DNA of 64,000 nt from JABDGM01 sp963738665. GTDB lineage: Bacteria; Planctomycetota; Planctomycetia; Pirellulales; Lacipirellulaceae. The notes below the pieces were generated by a model, which worked only from the letters and a program-made list of their open reading frames with translations, made no database searches and was not told where the DNA came from. Below, piece after piece: positions 1 through 9,645 of the stretch (position 1 is the stretch's first letter; every line of letters begins with the position of its first letter). Location: positions 1 through 64,000 of the forward strand of contig CAVTXL010000011.1 in assembly GCA_963738665.1 (NCBI GenBank). The letters run 5' to 3'. The position numbers and the translations under genes were made by a program.

Positions 1-23
1 ATCTGGAATTTTGGGATAGGTCC
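1..23 (+). mobile_element. Right end of a second IS5-like element copy
   Basis: The first 23 bases match the right end of the IS at 8725-9645, including the 16-base terminal repeat ATTTTGGGATAGGTCC (8-23) and the last transposase codons with the TAG stop. A second copy in the same orientation therefore lies mostly to the left of the window. It ends inside the 3' part of the toxin gene at 24-1545. The flanking bases are TAAT, where the other copy has TTAA; a lost T would reconcile them. Confidence 0.9.
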
Positions 24-1545
24 TAATTCTTTATCTTTAAATAATCTGCCGCCTAATCACCGGATTCAGCTTGACATTCAGACCGCCCTCACTTTCGTGC
101 GCGATGCCGTCGATTATTGGCGCGTTAAAGGTCCGCCAGCCGTCGCTAGTCCAGAATTTGGCCTTCTTCACATCCTCGGCAAGACCCAAGAAACTGCGTA
201 GCCGCCCTTCGCCCCATCTACCCAACGGCGTTGCGCCCTCGGTACCAATGCCGTACCTGGCGGGCGGATGTGCGGCCTACCGAATTTACCCCGTAGCCAG
301 CAATGGGAACGGTCGCGGCATCGATCGCATCCGCGATCGCCGCACGGACACCGCTTCGTATCAGGCCGGCTCCGGCGGCGGCGACGACCGTTTCCGGCCC
401 GGCGACAGATTCAATTGAAATCGGATCAATTCCCGGCGGACCTTGCCACCTGGTTTCGTCGAGATACTTCGACAGATCGTCGATTCCGCTGAAAAACTTC
501 ACGTCATCGTTTAATACAACATACTCATCAAACAAATGATGCGATCCTCGGAATGCAAACTGGATATTGTTGTAGCCCAGCTCCTCGAACTGATGAGCCA
601 GTAGCTCCCGCTCTCGCCCTGACGACGTTCGGTAGCGTTCCCCAAGTGCCAACGCATCAAACGCTTGAATGTTGCTTACGTCGCCAAGTACCGAAATCCC
701 AAACGAGAAGTCTAAGTCCGCCCCCTCGCCGTCGTCCTCGTCATCCACCGGAGTCGTCACCGTCACCGTCCCCACCGTCGGCAGCGGGTCGTGGTTGGTG
801 AGCGGGTCGTGGGGGGCGCCGTTGACGATGGCCCAGTGCTCGAAGTGGCCGGCCGGTTCGGGGGCCATGGGCGGGTCGTTGACCGTCGGATCAATCACGT
901 ACGTCCAAATATCCCCCAGCCCGTCGCCCGGCGTCAGCACATCCGTGTGCCAGCCGGTGACGAACGAATATTCCAGGCCGCTCGCCGAGCCCGAATCCGG
1001 ACGATGGGTTTCCAGGTGATGGATCGTGTTCCGCCAGCCGTCGCGGCCGTCGGCGTATTTCTCGGTCTCGTAGTTCGACTCGTTGAGCAGGTAGTCCTGG
1101 CGCGTCCAGTTCAACGTCGTGCGCAGGTCGCTCCACTCGTCGTAGCTGCCGGTCGTCGTCGTACCGTGCGTGTTCGTCTGCCGGTCTTCGAGAACGTAGT
1201 GCGTGAAATCGTCGTGCGGCGGCGACGCCTCCAGGTATTGCCAGAACCCGGTGTTGTCGATCCGGGTGTGGATGAAATCGCTCGACGACTCGACGATCGT
1301 GTAATCCGCCCGCTGCACGCGACCGGCGAGCGGATCGTCAAAATAGGTTCCCGTCTCCTCCGCCGTCCGCGTCTGGGCCGTGCCGCTGCTGAGCGAATGG
1401 TCGACGTTCTTGTCCTTGATGGAGGGTCGGATTCCGTCCACTCCTGGGTGTGCTCCGTCTCGGTGAATCCCTCCCGGCTCGAGCGGTCAAAGTCGCGGCT
1501 CTTGAACGTGCCCCCCGTGGCGAAGCCGGCGGCGGGTCTGGAACG
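24..1545 (-). pseudogene. Truncated polymorphic toxin copy with restriction-endonuclease-like tip, cut by IS (T1)
   Basis: This is a minus-strand paralogue of the large toxins at 3373-14144. It carries the shared block THGTTTTGSYDEWSDL, the motif GWHTD...GDGLGDIWTYV and GAPHDPL, then an acidic linker and a variable C-terminus. The C-terminal sequence DGIAHESEGGLNVKLNP..RRQI followed by KDKEL resembles polymorphic-toxin nucleases of the restriction-endonuclease fold (D..E-type core); that assignment is from memory of the family. The reading frame breaks near 1430, 222 and 40. Homology starts abruptly near 1545, so the 5' part is missing. The IS end at position 23 interrupts the catalytic domain. 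Any immunity gene would lie beyond the window. Confidence 0.7.
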
Positions 1546-1621
1546 GCTACCGATTGCGAAGTATAATTGTCGTTGTCGAAGAAGCTTTTGTTCTGTCGTT
1601 CACTGGACCGCGGTATACACC

Positions 1622-1911
1622 ATGGACATCCCCGTGCTCATCGAGTCGGTGCCCGGCAACGGGTTTCGGCCCGGGGTGGCGAGCCGTTCGCCGTCGTGGC
1701 TAAGGGGCCACTCCCGAAGAGGCCCTGGCCCAGTTCAAGAATTCGGTTTCGCCAAGCTGCGGACGGCGTTCGCGTCGCCACGGTCACGATCGATTCGGGT
1801 GAACACCCCTGGCTCCCGTTTGCCGGCAGTATGACCAATCGGACCCGATCGTGCAAGAATGGCTTGACACTCTCCGCGAAGAAAGAGAACTGCGCGGAGG
1901 CGGCCGGATGA
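1622..1911 (+). pseudogene. vapB: VapB-like antitoxin, frame-broken
   Basis: Reading across frames gives MDIPVLIESVPGNGFRARGG..FAVVAKG.TPEEALAQF...EHPWLPFAG..DPIVQEWLDTL. This is the typical short antitoxin found upstream of PIN-domain toxins in planctomycetes and cyanobacteria. At least three single-base slips interrupt it (near 1675, 1710 and 1830). The ATG at 1622 is the natural start. It lies 10 bases upstream of the PIN gene on the same strand. It should bind and neutralise VapC and autoregulate the promoter. Either the antitoxin is dead or the slips are sequence errors; an intact toxin without antitoxin would be harmful, which favours errors. Confidence 0.6.
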
Positions 1912-1921
1912 GCTCTTTATC

Positions 1922-2326
1922 TTGGATACGGACATCCTGTCTTTGTATCAGATCGGCCAAGCCGCGGTCCGGCGGCGCATGGCCGAGCACGAGCCGGCCG
2001 AGTTGGCGGTGACGATTATCACGGTTGAGGAGCAGCTCTCTGGGTGGTACACCCTGCGCCGCCGGACCAAGGACCGCGCCCGGCTGGCCCGAGTCTACGA
2101 TCGCTTCACTGCCAACGTCCAGTTTCTGGCACGGCTGAACGTGCTGTCATTTTCAGAGGCCGCGATCGACCGCTTTGAGGGGCTGCTGCGGATGAAGCTC
2201 GGCGTGCGGGCGAACGACCTGCGGATCGCCGCCATCGCGCTCGAAATGTCGGCCGCCGTGGCCACGCGGAACCGCCAGGATTTCGAACGCGTGCCGGGGC
2301 TTGCGGTCGAGGATTGGTCGGTGTGA
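1922..2326 (+). CDS. vapC: PIN-domain toxin (VapC family)
   Basis: The 134-residue product has the PIN layout: LDTDILSLYQ (first Asp), TIITVEEQLSGW (conserved Glu), ANDLRIAAIALE (second Asp pair) and ATRNRQDFERVPGL near the end. VapC enzymes are Mg-dependent RNases. A TTG at 1922 is the only start visible in frame; the frame continues upstream (..DELFIL), so the true start may be hidden by an indel at the vapB/vapC junction. The pair is oriented opposite to the toxin array and sits between an immunity gene and the truncated 5' end of toxin copy T1, which suggests a later insertion at a cassette boundary. Confidence 0.8.
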   Translation: MDTDILSLYQIGQAAVRRRMAEHEPAELAVTIITVEEQLSGWYTLRRRTKDRARLARVYDRFTANVQFLARLNVLSFSEAAIDRFEGLLRMKLGVRANDLRIAAIALEMSAAVATRNRQDFERVPGLAVEDWSV

Positions 2327-2345
2327 TGGCGCGCGGCGAAGTCGC

Positions 2346-3370
2346 TCAAACCAGATGCGCACTTCCAACGTGTAGCCTTTAATCTTCTCCGCTTCCAGCA
2401 ATTGGCGGAACCTCTGCGAGATCAGCAGCACCGGCGAGAGGAGCCAACTGTTTGCCTTGCCGACGAACTGCCGCGTGATCGCCACGTCGCTGCCGTCGTA
2501 GCTGCCGCGGTCGACGTAGACTTCGGACAGCAGGTTCAATCCTATCAGGTCGCCGCGCGGGCAGCGATACTCGTTCTTGACATCCTCGTCAAACGGATCG
2601 ATGCCGGTTTTAGTCAGGGGCATGGCCTCAACCGGCTGCGTACTGGGAACAAGCTGATACCAGACCGGCATCGGCTTGCCTCGTTTCAAGGCTTTTTCCT
2701 CTTTCAGCGCGCTACATATTCCCTGCTTGCTCCCACAACGCGAAATTCTCCGGCTGATTGATCCAAATGTCGTATTCCGTCGTGCGCTGCTTGATGCCCG
2801 CCTCTTGGGCCGGGGAAGATTCGCGGCCGTAGGCGTGCGGTCGAGATACACCGGGGCGTCGAAGAAATAGTACTTATGCACCACGCGCCGCAGCTCCACG
2901 CCCGTCAACCCATGATCGATCATCAACTCGCCCAGCCGCTGGGAAACAATCCATTCGTGGGCGATCGTGCGGGCGATGTCTTTGCCCTTGGGGACCTTGC
3001 GCAGATCGAGACGTAATGGGCCTAGCTGCTGTTTGCCCCGCCGCAGTCGGGGCACCCTGAATCGGCGACGAATTGTGTTCCACACTCCTCGCCGACTGGC
3101 TCGAAGATGGCGGTGATTTTAAGTTGGAAGAGTTCCGCTTCCTGCAGCTCCTTTGTCGTATAACTCCGATGGATGTACCAACCGGCGAAGAAAAGAGTAT
3201 CTTGCTCGGCTGAAATCTGCTGCTGTATTTCGCCGATCCGGCAAAGCCGCAGGTCATCGCCCGGAAGCATAACCTTGCCGCACAGTACTGCTAAGTTTTT
3301 TTCCCTCGTCTGGGCGAAATAGTCGGTGCGCAAATCTTTCCAGAATCCGAAATTCATAAACTTCTTGCAT
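2346..3370 (-). CDS. Immunity protein of the HHID toxin, CPxCG type (I2, frame-broken)
   Basis: Starts at the ATG at 3370 (MQEVYEFRI), 2 bases after the stop of toxin T2, and is closely related to the gene at 17888-18934. Shared blocks are IHRSYTTKEL..AELF, a zinc-ribbon-like CPDCG, LRLDLRKVPKGKDIA, VWYQLVP, KTGIDPFD, RCPRGDL and KIKGY.LEV. The two Cys-Pro sites recall the double-CXXCG (SitI6-like) immunity proteins of myxobacteria; that is inference from motif spacing. Reading-frame slips occur near 3330, 3025 (lost G in GGCGGGG) and 2355 (lost G). The natural stop is at 2346. It most likely binds and blocks the T2 nuclease in the cytoplasm. Confidence 0.7.
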
Positions 3371-3372
3371 AC

Positions 3373-5525
3373 TCACGGGTTCCCACCGCTTAGACCCTGA
3401 AATGGAGGAAGCGGGTATTTACTGTAGACTTCCTTGTTCAGCTGCTGCAGCCTTTCCGCGCTTACCGGTCCAGTTTTCCACGGCTGCAGATCACGGAATT
3501 CGTTCGTTATGTACTGATGATACGGTGCCGGTAGGTTGACCGTTGGTCCACTGTCATTACCAGTCAGATACTGCGGATCAATGTGATGATCTTCGTTCGG
3601 CCGCAGTGCCTTCTTTGGATATTCTGCTTCCGCTTCCTTGACGAGCGCCTCGTAGCGAGCACGCTCCGCTGCCGCCTTTTCCACATCCTCCAGCGGAATG
3701 AAGTTGCAATCATTATGCACCAGGATTTGTGTCGCGCCGACGGCGTAACAGTGCAGACTGTCGACCGCGAAATTATAAACCTTTCCAGCGAACGGGCATA
3801 GCGAAATCTCCGTAATGCGGGCGGGGCGCGTGCCCCGCAGCAACAGGACGTCTCCGACCTTGAGATCATGCGAGTCCACCCACCGGCCCGGCACGATCGG
3901 GCTGCTCGTGGACGCTTTGAGAATGTGGCTGCGCCGCGGCCGGCTTGCGAGGTCGTCGCCCTCGATCACCCAGAACGGATGGCCAAGAGTCGCCCGCACC
4001 GTCTCGCCGGCGATCGTCAATTCCACTAGCGGCTGCGTGTGGTCGCTTTCGTGCGTATCCAGCACCGGGCACAGCCGCCACGTTCCATCGCTGAGGTTAA
4101 ACGCCCACACCAAGTCGCCGATGCCGACGTCCTGAATCGGCCGCAAGCCCGTCTCCGTCGAGATCAGCGTGTCAGCCGGGAAGCACTTGGGCGTGGCCTG
4201 CGCGGCCTCCTCGACCACTTTCGGCCCGGCAAACTTCAATATGCGCCGCCGATCGTCAGCACAACGCCGCTGGCGGCGCCGATCCCGCCGGCCAGCCGAT
4301 TGATGCCCTCACCGTCTTGCAGTTCCCTGCCCGTCAGCAGGTCGACATTGTACATCCATTCGGCAATCCCGTCGGTGCCGACGAAGTGGGAGATCCCCGT
4401 CAGCGCGCCGTATTGCCCGCCCACGTGAACCGCATCAATTGCGTGGTTCACGACCCCTTCGGCCGTGCCTGGTAGGTCCACGACGCTGCCGCCGATGCCC
4501 CCGACCACGCGGAGGGCGTACCCAGCGGCCCCGCCAATCGCGGCCAGCGTCTGGCCCGCCCAATTGTCGTTGCCCGTTTGCGTGCTGTTTTCGATGCTTC
4601 GCGCCGCGTGGTCCGCACTGCGACGAATTCCATCGCCAACGTAGGTTAAAGTCTTAGGAATTGGGCCCGATCGAAAACCCGCCCAGGCCGCGCCCCACAC
4701 GCTGACTTCGCCTGACTCCCAGTTTTGCTTCACCGGCGCCACCGCCGGCAGCGGCGGTGGGTCGTTCAGTGGGTCGTGCGGGCGCCGGCCTAGCCTAGCC
4801 AATGCTCGAAGTGGCCGGCCGGCTCGTAGGCCCATTGGCTGGTGTACGGATCCACGACGTACGTCCAGATATCCCCCTTGCCGTCGCCCGGCGCGTTAAT
4901 ATCCGTGTGCCAGCCGATCACCCGGTCGTACTGCAGCCCGTGGGCCGGGCCGTCGTCCGGATAATGTGTTTCCAGGTGGCTGATGCCGGTCTGCCAGCCC
5001 TGTTCTCCGTCCGTGTACTTGTTGAACGCGTACGATTGCGTGTCCGACCAATCGTCCGCGCTCGTCCAGTTCGTCGTTTCGCGGAGGTCGCTCCACTCGT
5101 CGTAGCTGCCGGTCGTCGTCGTCCCGTGCGTCTTCGTCTGCCAAGATTCGCCGTCTGTGCGGTACTCTTCGTCGGAGATCGGGTTTGACGCGGCGTTGGC
5201 AAAGGTCGTCCGCGTATGATCCGACGTGTGCTCGAAGTCGACTGACGTTTCGACGATCGTATAATCGGCCCGCTGCACGCGCTGGCCGAACGGGTCATCG
5301 AAGTACGTGCCGTCCTCCGTCGCTAAACGTGTCTGCAACGTCCCGCTGCTATCGGTGTGGTGAATCTCATGCTCGATTTTATGCGTCGAGATGTCCGTGC
5401 CGTCGTAATCATGCGTCGTCTCGGTGAACCCCTCCTGGCTCGAGCGGTCGAAGTCGACGCTGTTGAATTTACCGCCCGTCGCGAACCCGGCGGCGTCCGC
5501 GTCGTGGGATGGGTCGAAACGGAAA
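3373..5525 (-). CDS. Polymorphic toxin copy with Hint domain and HHID nuclease tip (T2, 5'-truncated)
   Basis: Order on the minus strand: shared Thr/Asp-rich body (5525-4850), GWHTDINAPGDGKGDIWTYV, HFEHWLG, HDPLNDPPPLP linker, a glycine-rich hydrophobic stretch, then a full Hint domain starting CFPADTLISTETG, with GHPFWVIEGDDL and ending ILVHN. The toxin tip follows: EDHHIDPQYLTG, LPAPYHQYITNEFR, a His-rich motif typical of HNH/endonuclease-VII-type toxins. The frame is broken near 4795 (a TAG plus a lost G, clear by comparison with T3) and near 4237. The homologous sequence begins right after the repeat motif at 5558-5578, so the N-terminus is missing. Hint domains cleave at their own C-terminal Asn to release the tip. 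The cognate immunity gene follows after 2 bases. Confidence 0.75.
4740..5470. repeat. Direct repeat, copy 1 (toxin body)
   Basis: About 700 bases near-identical to 6850-7560, covering the last part of the shared toxin body and the proline linker. Conservation at the nucleotide level, not just protein, makes it a recombination substrate between T2 and T3. Confidence 0.85.
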
Positions 5526-5557
5526 CGGTGTTACGTACCGCTATGGGCATTCACTCT

Positions 5558-5578
5558 AAAAAGGTTCCTGACACCTTA
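5558..5578. repeat. Short repeat-like motif at toxin 5' boundary
   Basis: AAAAAGGTTCCTGACACCTT lies exactly where homology of toxin T2 to its paralogues stops. Motifs of this form (reverse complement AAGGTGTCAGGAACC) are, from memory, common near REP-associated transposases. No transposase is present here. Confidence 0.4.
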
Positions 5579-5593
5579 TTCCCGCCAAATTCG

Positions 5594-5899
5594 CTAAATC
5601 TTCGGCCTGCAAGACTCAATTAAGAGACCGTCTACTGGTTCCTGTCGAAGCTCCAGTGTCGCGATCGGATCCCGAAATCCCACCAAAGTATTAGAAGGAA
5701 GAATTATTTTCAGTATTCGACCACGATAATTACTAACGATGTCAAAACCAGTGCGATCAGTATGCGCTACAGCGATGGCATCGCCTTGCTCAATAAAGTC
5801 ACCTTCCGAAACGTAATACTTTTCCAGGCAAACGACGCCTTCGCTTGATTCACCCGGAACTATCGGAATCTTAACGTAACTCCACATCGAAATCTCCAT
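5594..5899 (-). CDS. Immunity-position protein with lipoyl/biotinyl-like fold (I3)
   Basis: The likely start is the ATG at 5899 (MEISMWSYV), 4 bases after the stop of toxin T3, giving 101 residues. The sequence IPIVPGESSEGVV, YYVSEGDFIEQGDAIAVAHT, DIVSNYRGRILKI and LVGFRDPIATLE follows the lipoyl/biotinyl-attachment domain pattern (hammerhead beta fold). The usual modified lysine (TDKA) is replaced by TDRTG, so covalent cofactor attachment is not expected. Position and spacing are those of an immunity gene. I infer that a lipoyl-like scaffold is used as a toxin-binding protein; no metabolic partner gene (E1, E3 or carboxylase) is nearby. Confidence 0.6.
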   Translation of the reverse strand: MEISMWSYVKIPIVPGESSEGVVCLEKYYVSEGDFIEQGDAIAVAHTDRTGFDIVSNYRGRILKIILPSNTLVGFRDPIATLELRQEPVDGLLIESCRPKI

Positions 5900-5903
5900 T
5901 TCA

Positions 5904-8672
5904 CTACGGACGAAAAACGTTGCCCGGTGGAACCCAGAATTGATCTTCTCCAATTGTCTCACGGAACCAGCCCTGCCCCTCAAGAAAGAGCCGCTCAGCA
6001 TTCAGATACATACCTCCACTGTTTCCAGGAGAAATATCACGAATTGGCTTTCCTTGCTTCATTGCTTCCTCAAGCAAAGGACGGTTTTGATAATCCCAGT
6101 TCCATTGAAACCCACGTTCTGGATCAAATTGCATGTTTACATCGATTGGCGATTCTCCCGGACGAAGTTTCGCCGCATTTGCAATGTCCTCACCACGACC
6201 AATCGCGTAACTATCTGCGTCCGGCAAACTTCTATTTGCAAGGCTCTTTAGTCCTCCGTTAGCTTCTTCGAACGGCACTTCTTCCGGCGTTGCAAATTCT
6301 CCCGCGGACGTAGCCGCTTCGTCAAGCGTCGCGGCTGTTTCTGCTTCCACTTCCGCCAGCGCCACCTCCGCTTCGGCGCCCGTTTCGACGCCACCTCCCA
6401 ATGCCCCAATCTCCGCCTCCTCGGCGCCGGCACTCTCGATTCCCCCCACCAAAATCAAGACCGCATTGAACGCCAATTCGCCTTGTCCCTCGGGGCCGCT
6501 GTTCCACTTGTCAACCACGGCGTCCTTAACGGCGTTGAATGTCGTGGGTAAATGCAACAATGCATGGCCGAGTCCCATCACCGTGTCGATGGGATGAACG
6601 GTCGAGTTCCAGGCCAGGTTCCCCGCGCCGATCGCCAGGTTTTTCGGCCCGTCCCAGTAGTAGCCCTTGGCCGTCAGGGCCGCATCGCGAGGAATGTCCC
6701 GCGCTTCGTCAATGTAGGACTCCAGCGTGTCATGATAAAAATCGTCGTACGATTTGCGCGTGGCCGGACGCACGAAGACGTTGTACAACTGCTCCGTAAT
6801 AGCATGCCAACCACCGCCTTTGGACTTCGGCTTGGTTTGCTTGATTGGCGCTTGCGCCGGCAGCGGCGGCGGGTCGTTCAGTGGGTCGTGCGGGGCGCCG
6901 GCCGAGCCGAGCCAGTGCTCGAAGTGGCCGGCTGGCTCGGGGGCCCATTGGCTGGTGTACGGATCCACGACGTACGTCCAAATATCCCCCTTGCCGTCGC
7001 CCGGCGCGTTAATATCCGTGTGCCAGCCGATCACCCGGTCGTACTGCAGCCCGTGGGCCGGGCCGTCGTCCGGGTGGTGCGTTTCCACGTGATTGACAAT
7101 GGTCTCCCAGCCCTGTTTTCCGTCCGTGTACTTGTTGAATGCGTACGTCTGCGTGTCCGACCAGCCGTCCGCGCTCGTCCACTGCGTCGTTTCGCGGAGG
7201 TCGCTCCACTCGTCGTAGCTGCCCGTCGTCGTCGTCCCGTGGGTCTTTGTCTGCCAAGATTCGCCGTCGGTGCGGTACTCTTCGTCGGAGATCGGGTTTG
7301 ACGCGGCGTTGGCAAAGGTCGTCCGCGTATGATCCGACGCGTGCTCGAAGTCGACTGACGTTTCGACGATCGTATAATCGGCCCGCTGCACGCGCTGGCC
7401 GAACGGATCGTCGAAATACGTGCCGTCCTCCGTCGCTAAACGTGTCTGCAACGTCCCGCTGCTATCGGTGTGGTGAATCTCATGCTCGATTTTGTGCGTC
7501 GAGATGTCCGTGCCGTCGTAATCATGCGTCGTCTCGGTGAACCCTTCTTGGGTTGACCGATTAACGTCAATACTCGAGAACTCGCCATTCGACGCAAAGC
7601 CGTCGCCATCCACGTCGTGTGCCGAGTCGTACGTGGAAACGCTCATACTCTCCGTGCGGCTCACGGTCGAGGTCGTATCGAGTCCAATCGGACCAGCGGC
7701 ATTCTCGACCACCGTGCGGAAATCGTCGTACTCAACCGCGTTCGACTCGATGTGCACCGACTCATGCCGCCAGTCCGCCGGGCCGGAAGCCGTAACCGTC
7801 TGCTCAAAGTGCCCCTGGCTCCCCTTCGTCTGGACGATCGCAACGCGATAGTAGTTCTCCTCATCGGTCCAGTTATCCGTCGTCCGCTCAAAGTCGATCC
7901 ACGTGTCCTCCCAATCGACCGTCTGCACGTTGCTGATCGTCGCCGGGGGCGGCGGTGCGCTTCCTCTGGCTCTGCGTCCGGCTTGGGGTTCTTGATCGTC
8001 GTCGTGATCCGCGACGTCCACAGGCCGTCGGATTTCGTAAAGTCGGCCGCCGGATCGGTGACGTCGTAATCCCAACTCTTCACCTCGACCACGTCCTCCC
8101 CGCCCCCCTCGGCCGAGCCCGGCCCCGCCGCGACCGTCGTCCGGCTCGCGCCGCCCGCAGCCCCGTTCTGCGTGACCGTGCCGTCTCCCTTGGTCGTCGT
8201 CTTGCTATTCACCGTGTGGATGATCGTCTCGCCCGCATACTGCCCGACGCCCCCCTCATCCAGCCAGCCGGATGTCCAGACGCTCGTGCCCGTGCCGTTT
8301 TCGGTCGCGATCTTGACCAGGTTGGCGTGCGTCTGGCCGTAGTTGTCGCCGCCGTAATTCTGGAAGACGCTGTCGTAGGCCGTCACGTCCCGGGCCGTGA
8401 GCTGGCCGCTGGCGCTCTCGAACCGGAACCGCGGCTCGGGGCCCGACTGGGGCTGGTTCGCCATGTGCGAATACACCACGTCCACCGCGGCCGCATTGTT
8501 GCCGCCGCCCGTTCCGTTCTGCTCGATTGCGTCATCGCCCGCGTCACGCTTTTGCGTGCCGTCGGTGTGCGCATCGCCGCTCGACGTATCGGTGCGGGTG
8601 ACCGAGTCCTCGGTGTGCGAGACGGGCGTGAAAATGCTCGCCGTGCGGGTCGTCGACTGCCGCTCTTTTCGA
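5904..8672 (-). CDS. Polymorphic toxin copy without Hint domain (T3, 5'-truncated, one frameshift)
   Basis: Begins near 8672 with STTRTASIFTP, matching the middle of the T4 protein; a stop lies just upstream, so about 400 N-terminal residues are missing. It continues through a Thr/Asp/His-rich body with an EF-hand-like loop (DVDGDGFASNGEF), THGTTTTGSYDEWSDL, GWHTDINAPGDGKGDIWTYV, APEPAGHFEHW and DPLNDPPPLP. A hydrophobic Ala/Glu-rich region and a tip with PIRDISPGNSGGMYLN and FLEGQGWFRETIG follow; I do not recognise the tip's activity. One base is missing near 7965 (GAGGAAGC where GAGGGAAGC restores the frame EGSAPPPP). There is no Hint domain. The immunity gene follows after 4 bases. Confidence 0.75.
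6850..7560. repeat. Direct repeat, copy 2 (toxin body)
   Basis: Near-identical partner of 4740-5470. Differences are mostly scattered substitutions plus the lost base and TAG found only in the other copy, which is how the frameshift there was located. Confidence 0.85.
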
Positions 8673-8724
8673 TGAAGTGATGGAAATGGTTATGCGCGGC
8701 TGCGCCCCATTACCACTTCATTAA

Positions 8725-9645
8725 GGACCTATCCCAAAATACGTGAACGGGTGTTGTTTCCGTGCGTAGAAGGATGTGAGGAATGGCTTCTCATCGAATC
8801 GTTTCTTTGCTTGCACGGAGGTGTACATGCACTGCGATTGGCAGGGCAAGTTTGCTTGGATGCCCGAAAACCTTTGGCAGCAGCTTGAGCCCTTGCTGCC
8901 GAAGTATCCGCGACGCTCGAAAGTTGGGCGACCCCGCGAAATCTGCGCCCGTCGCCAGTGGTATTCTTTATCTGTTGCGCACCGGCTGCCAGTGGAAGGC
9001 ACTCCCCCCACAATTTGGCAGCCCCAGTACGGTTCATCGCTATTTCCAAGAGTGGACACGCCTGGGTATTTGGCGGCGATTCTGGAAGCGGGCGCTGCGG
9101 AAGTACGATCAGAAACGCGGTATCGCTTGGCGATGGCAGTCGGTGGACGGCGCGACAACCAAGTCGCCGCTGGGCGGGGAAAAAAAGCGGGAAAAATCCC
9201 ACCGATCGCGGTAAGCTGGGGGTCAAACGATCGGTATTGACTGACGCCCGCGGCGTTCCTCTGGGCGTCGCGATTGACGGTGCCAACGCTCACGACCAAC
9301 GTCTGCTGCGAGACACGCTTCGATCTATCCCCGTTCGACGACCGGGCCGACGGCGCGTACGGCAGCATCTGTGTCTCGACAAAGGGTACTTTGGAAAACG
9401 CTCGACCGCGACGGCGAAACGTTTCGGATACGTTCCTCACATCCGTTGTCGTGGTGAGGAACAGCGCCGCTGCCGCGCCGGACAAAAAGCCCGACGCTGG
9501 GTTGTCGAAGCCGCGCATTCCTGGACCAACCGAGCCCGCAGGCTCTTGATACGTTGGGAAAAGAAGGCGGCCAACTATCTTGGATTCGCTCATCTACAAT
9601 TTGGCCTCATCGCCCTGCGGCGATCTGGAATTTTGGGATAGGTCC
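8725..9645 (+). mobile_element. IS5-family-like insertion sequence with TTAA target duplication
   Basis: Perfect 16-base terminal inverted repeats, GGACCTATCCCAAAAT at 8725-8740 and its complement at 9630-9645, are flanked on both sides by TTAA (8721-8724 and 9646-9649). Size is 921 bp, usual for the IS5 family. The transposase stop codon lies inside the right repeat. The insertion falls exactly at the stop codon of the I4 immunity gene and between the arms of an imperfect palindrome (8671-8690 versus 8705-8720 plus 9646-9657). Confidence 0.9.
8827..9641 (+). CDS. IS5-like DDE transposase, two frame slips
   Basis: Composite reading: MHCDWQGKFAWMPENLWQQL..GRPREI, then GILYLLRTGCQWKALP..VHRYFQEW, WQSVDGATTKSPLGGE, NPTDRGKLGVKRSVLTD, GVPLGVAIDGANAHD, CLDKGYFGK, VVEAAHSWTNRARRL. 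Catalytic residues of the DDE fold are D in SVDGA, D in LDKGY and E in VVEAAHSW. The frame changes by +1 near 8955 and again in the A7 run near 9183. Some IS5 subgroups use a frameshift between two ORFs near this point, but the first slip is better explained by an indel. Whether this copy can still transpose is unclear. Confidence 0.8.
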
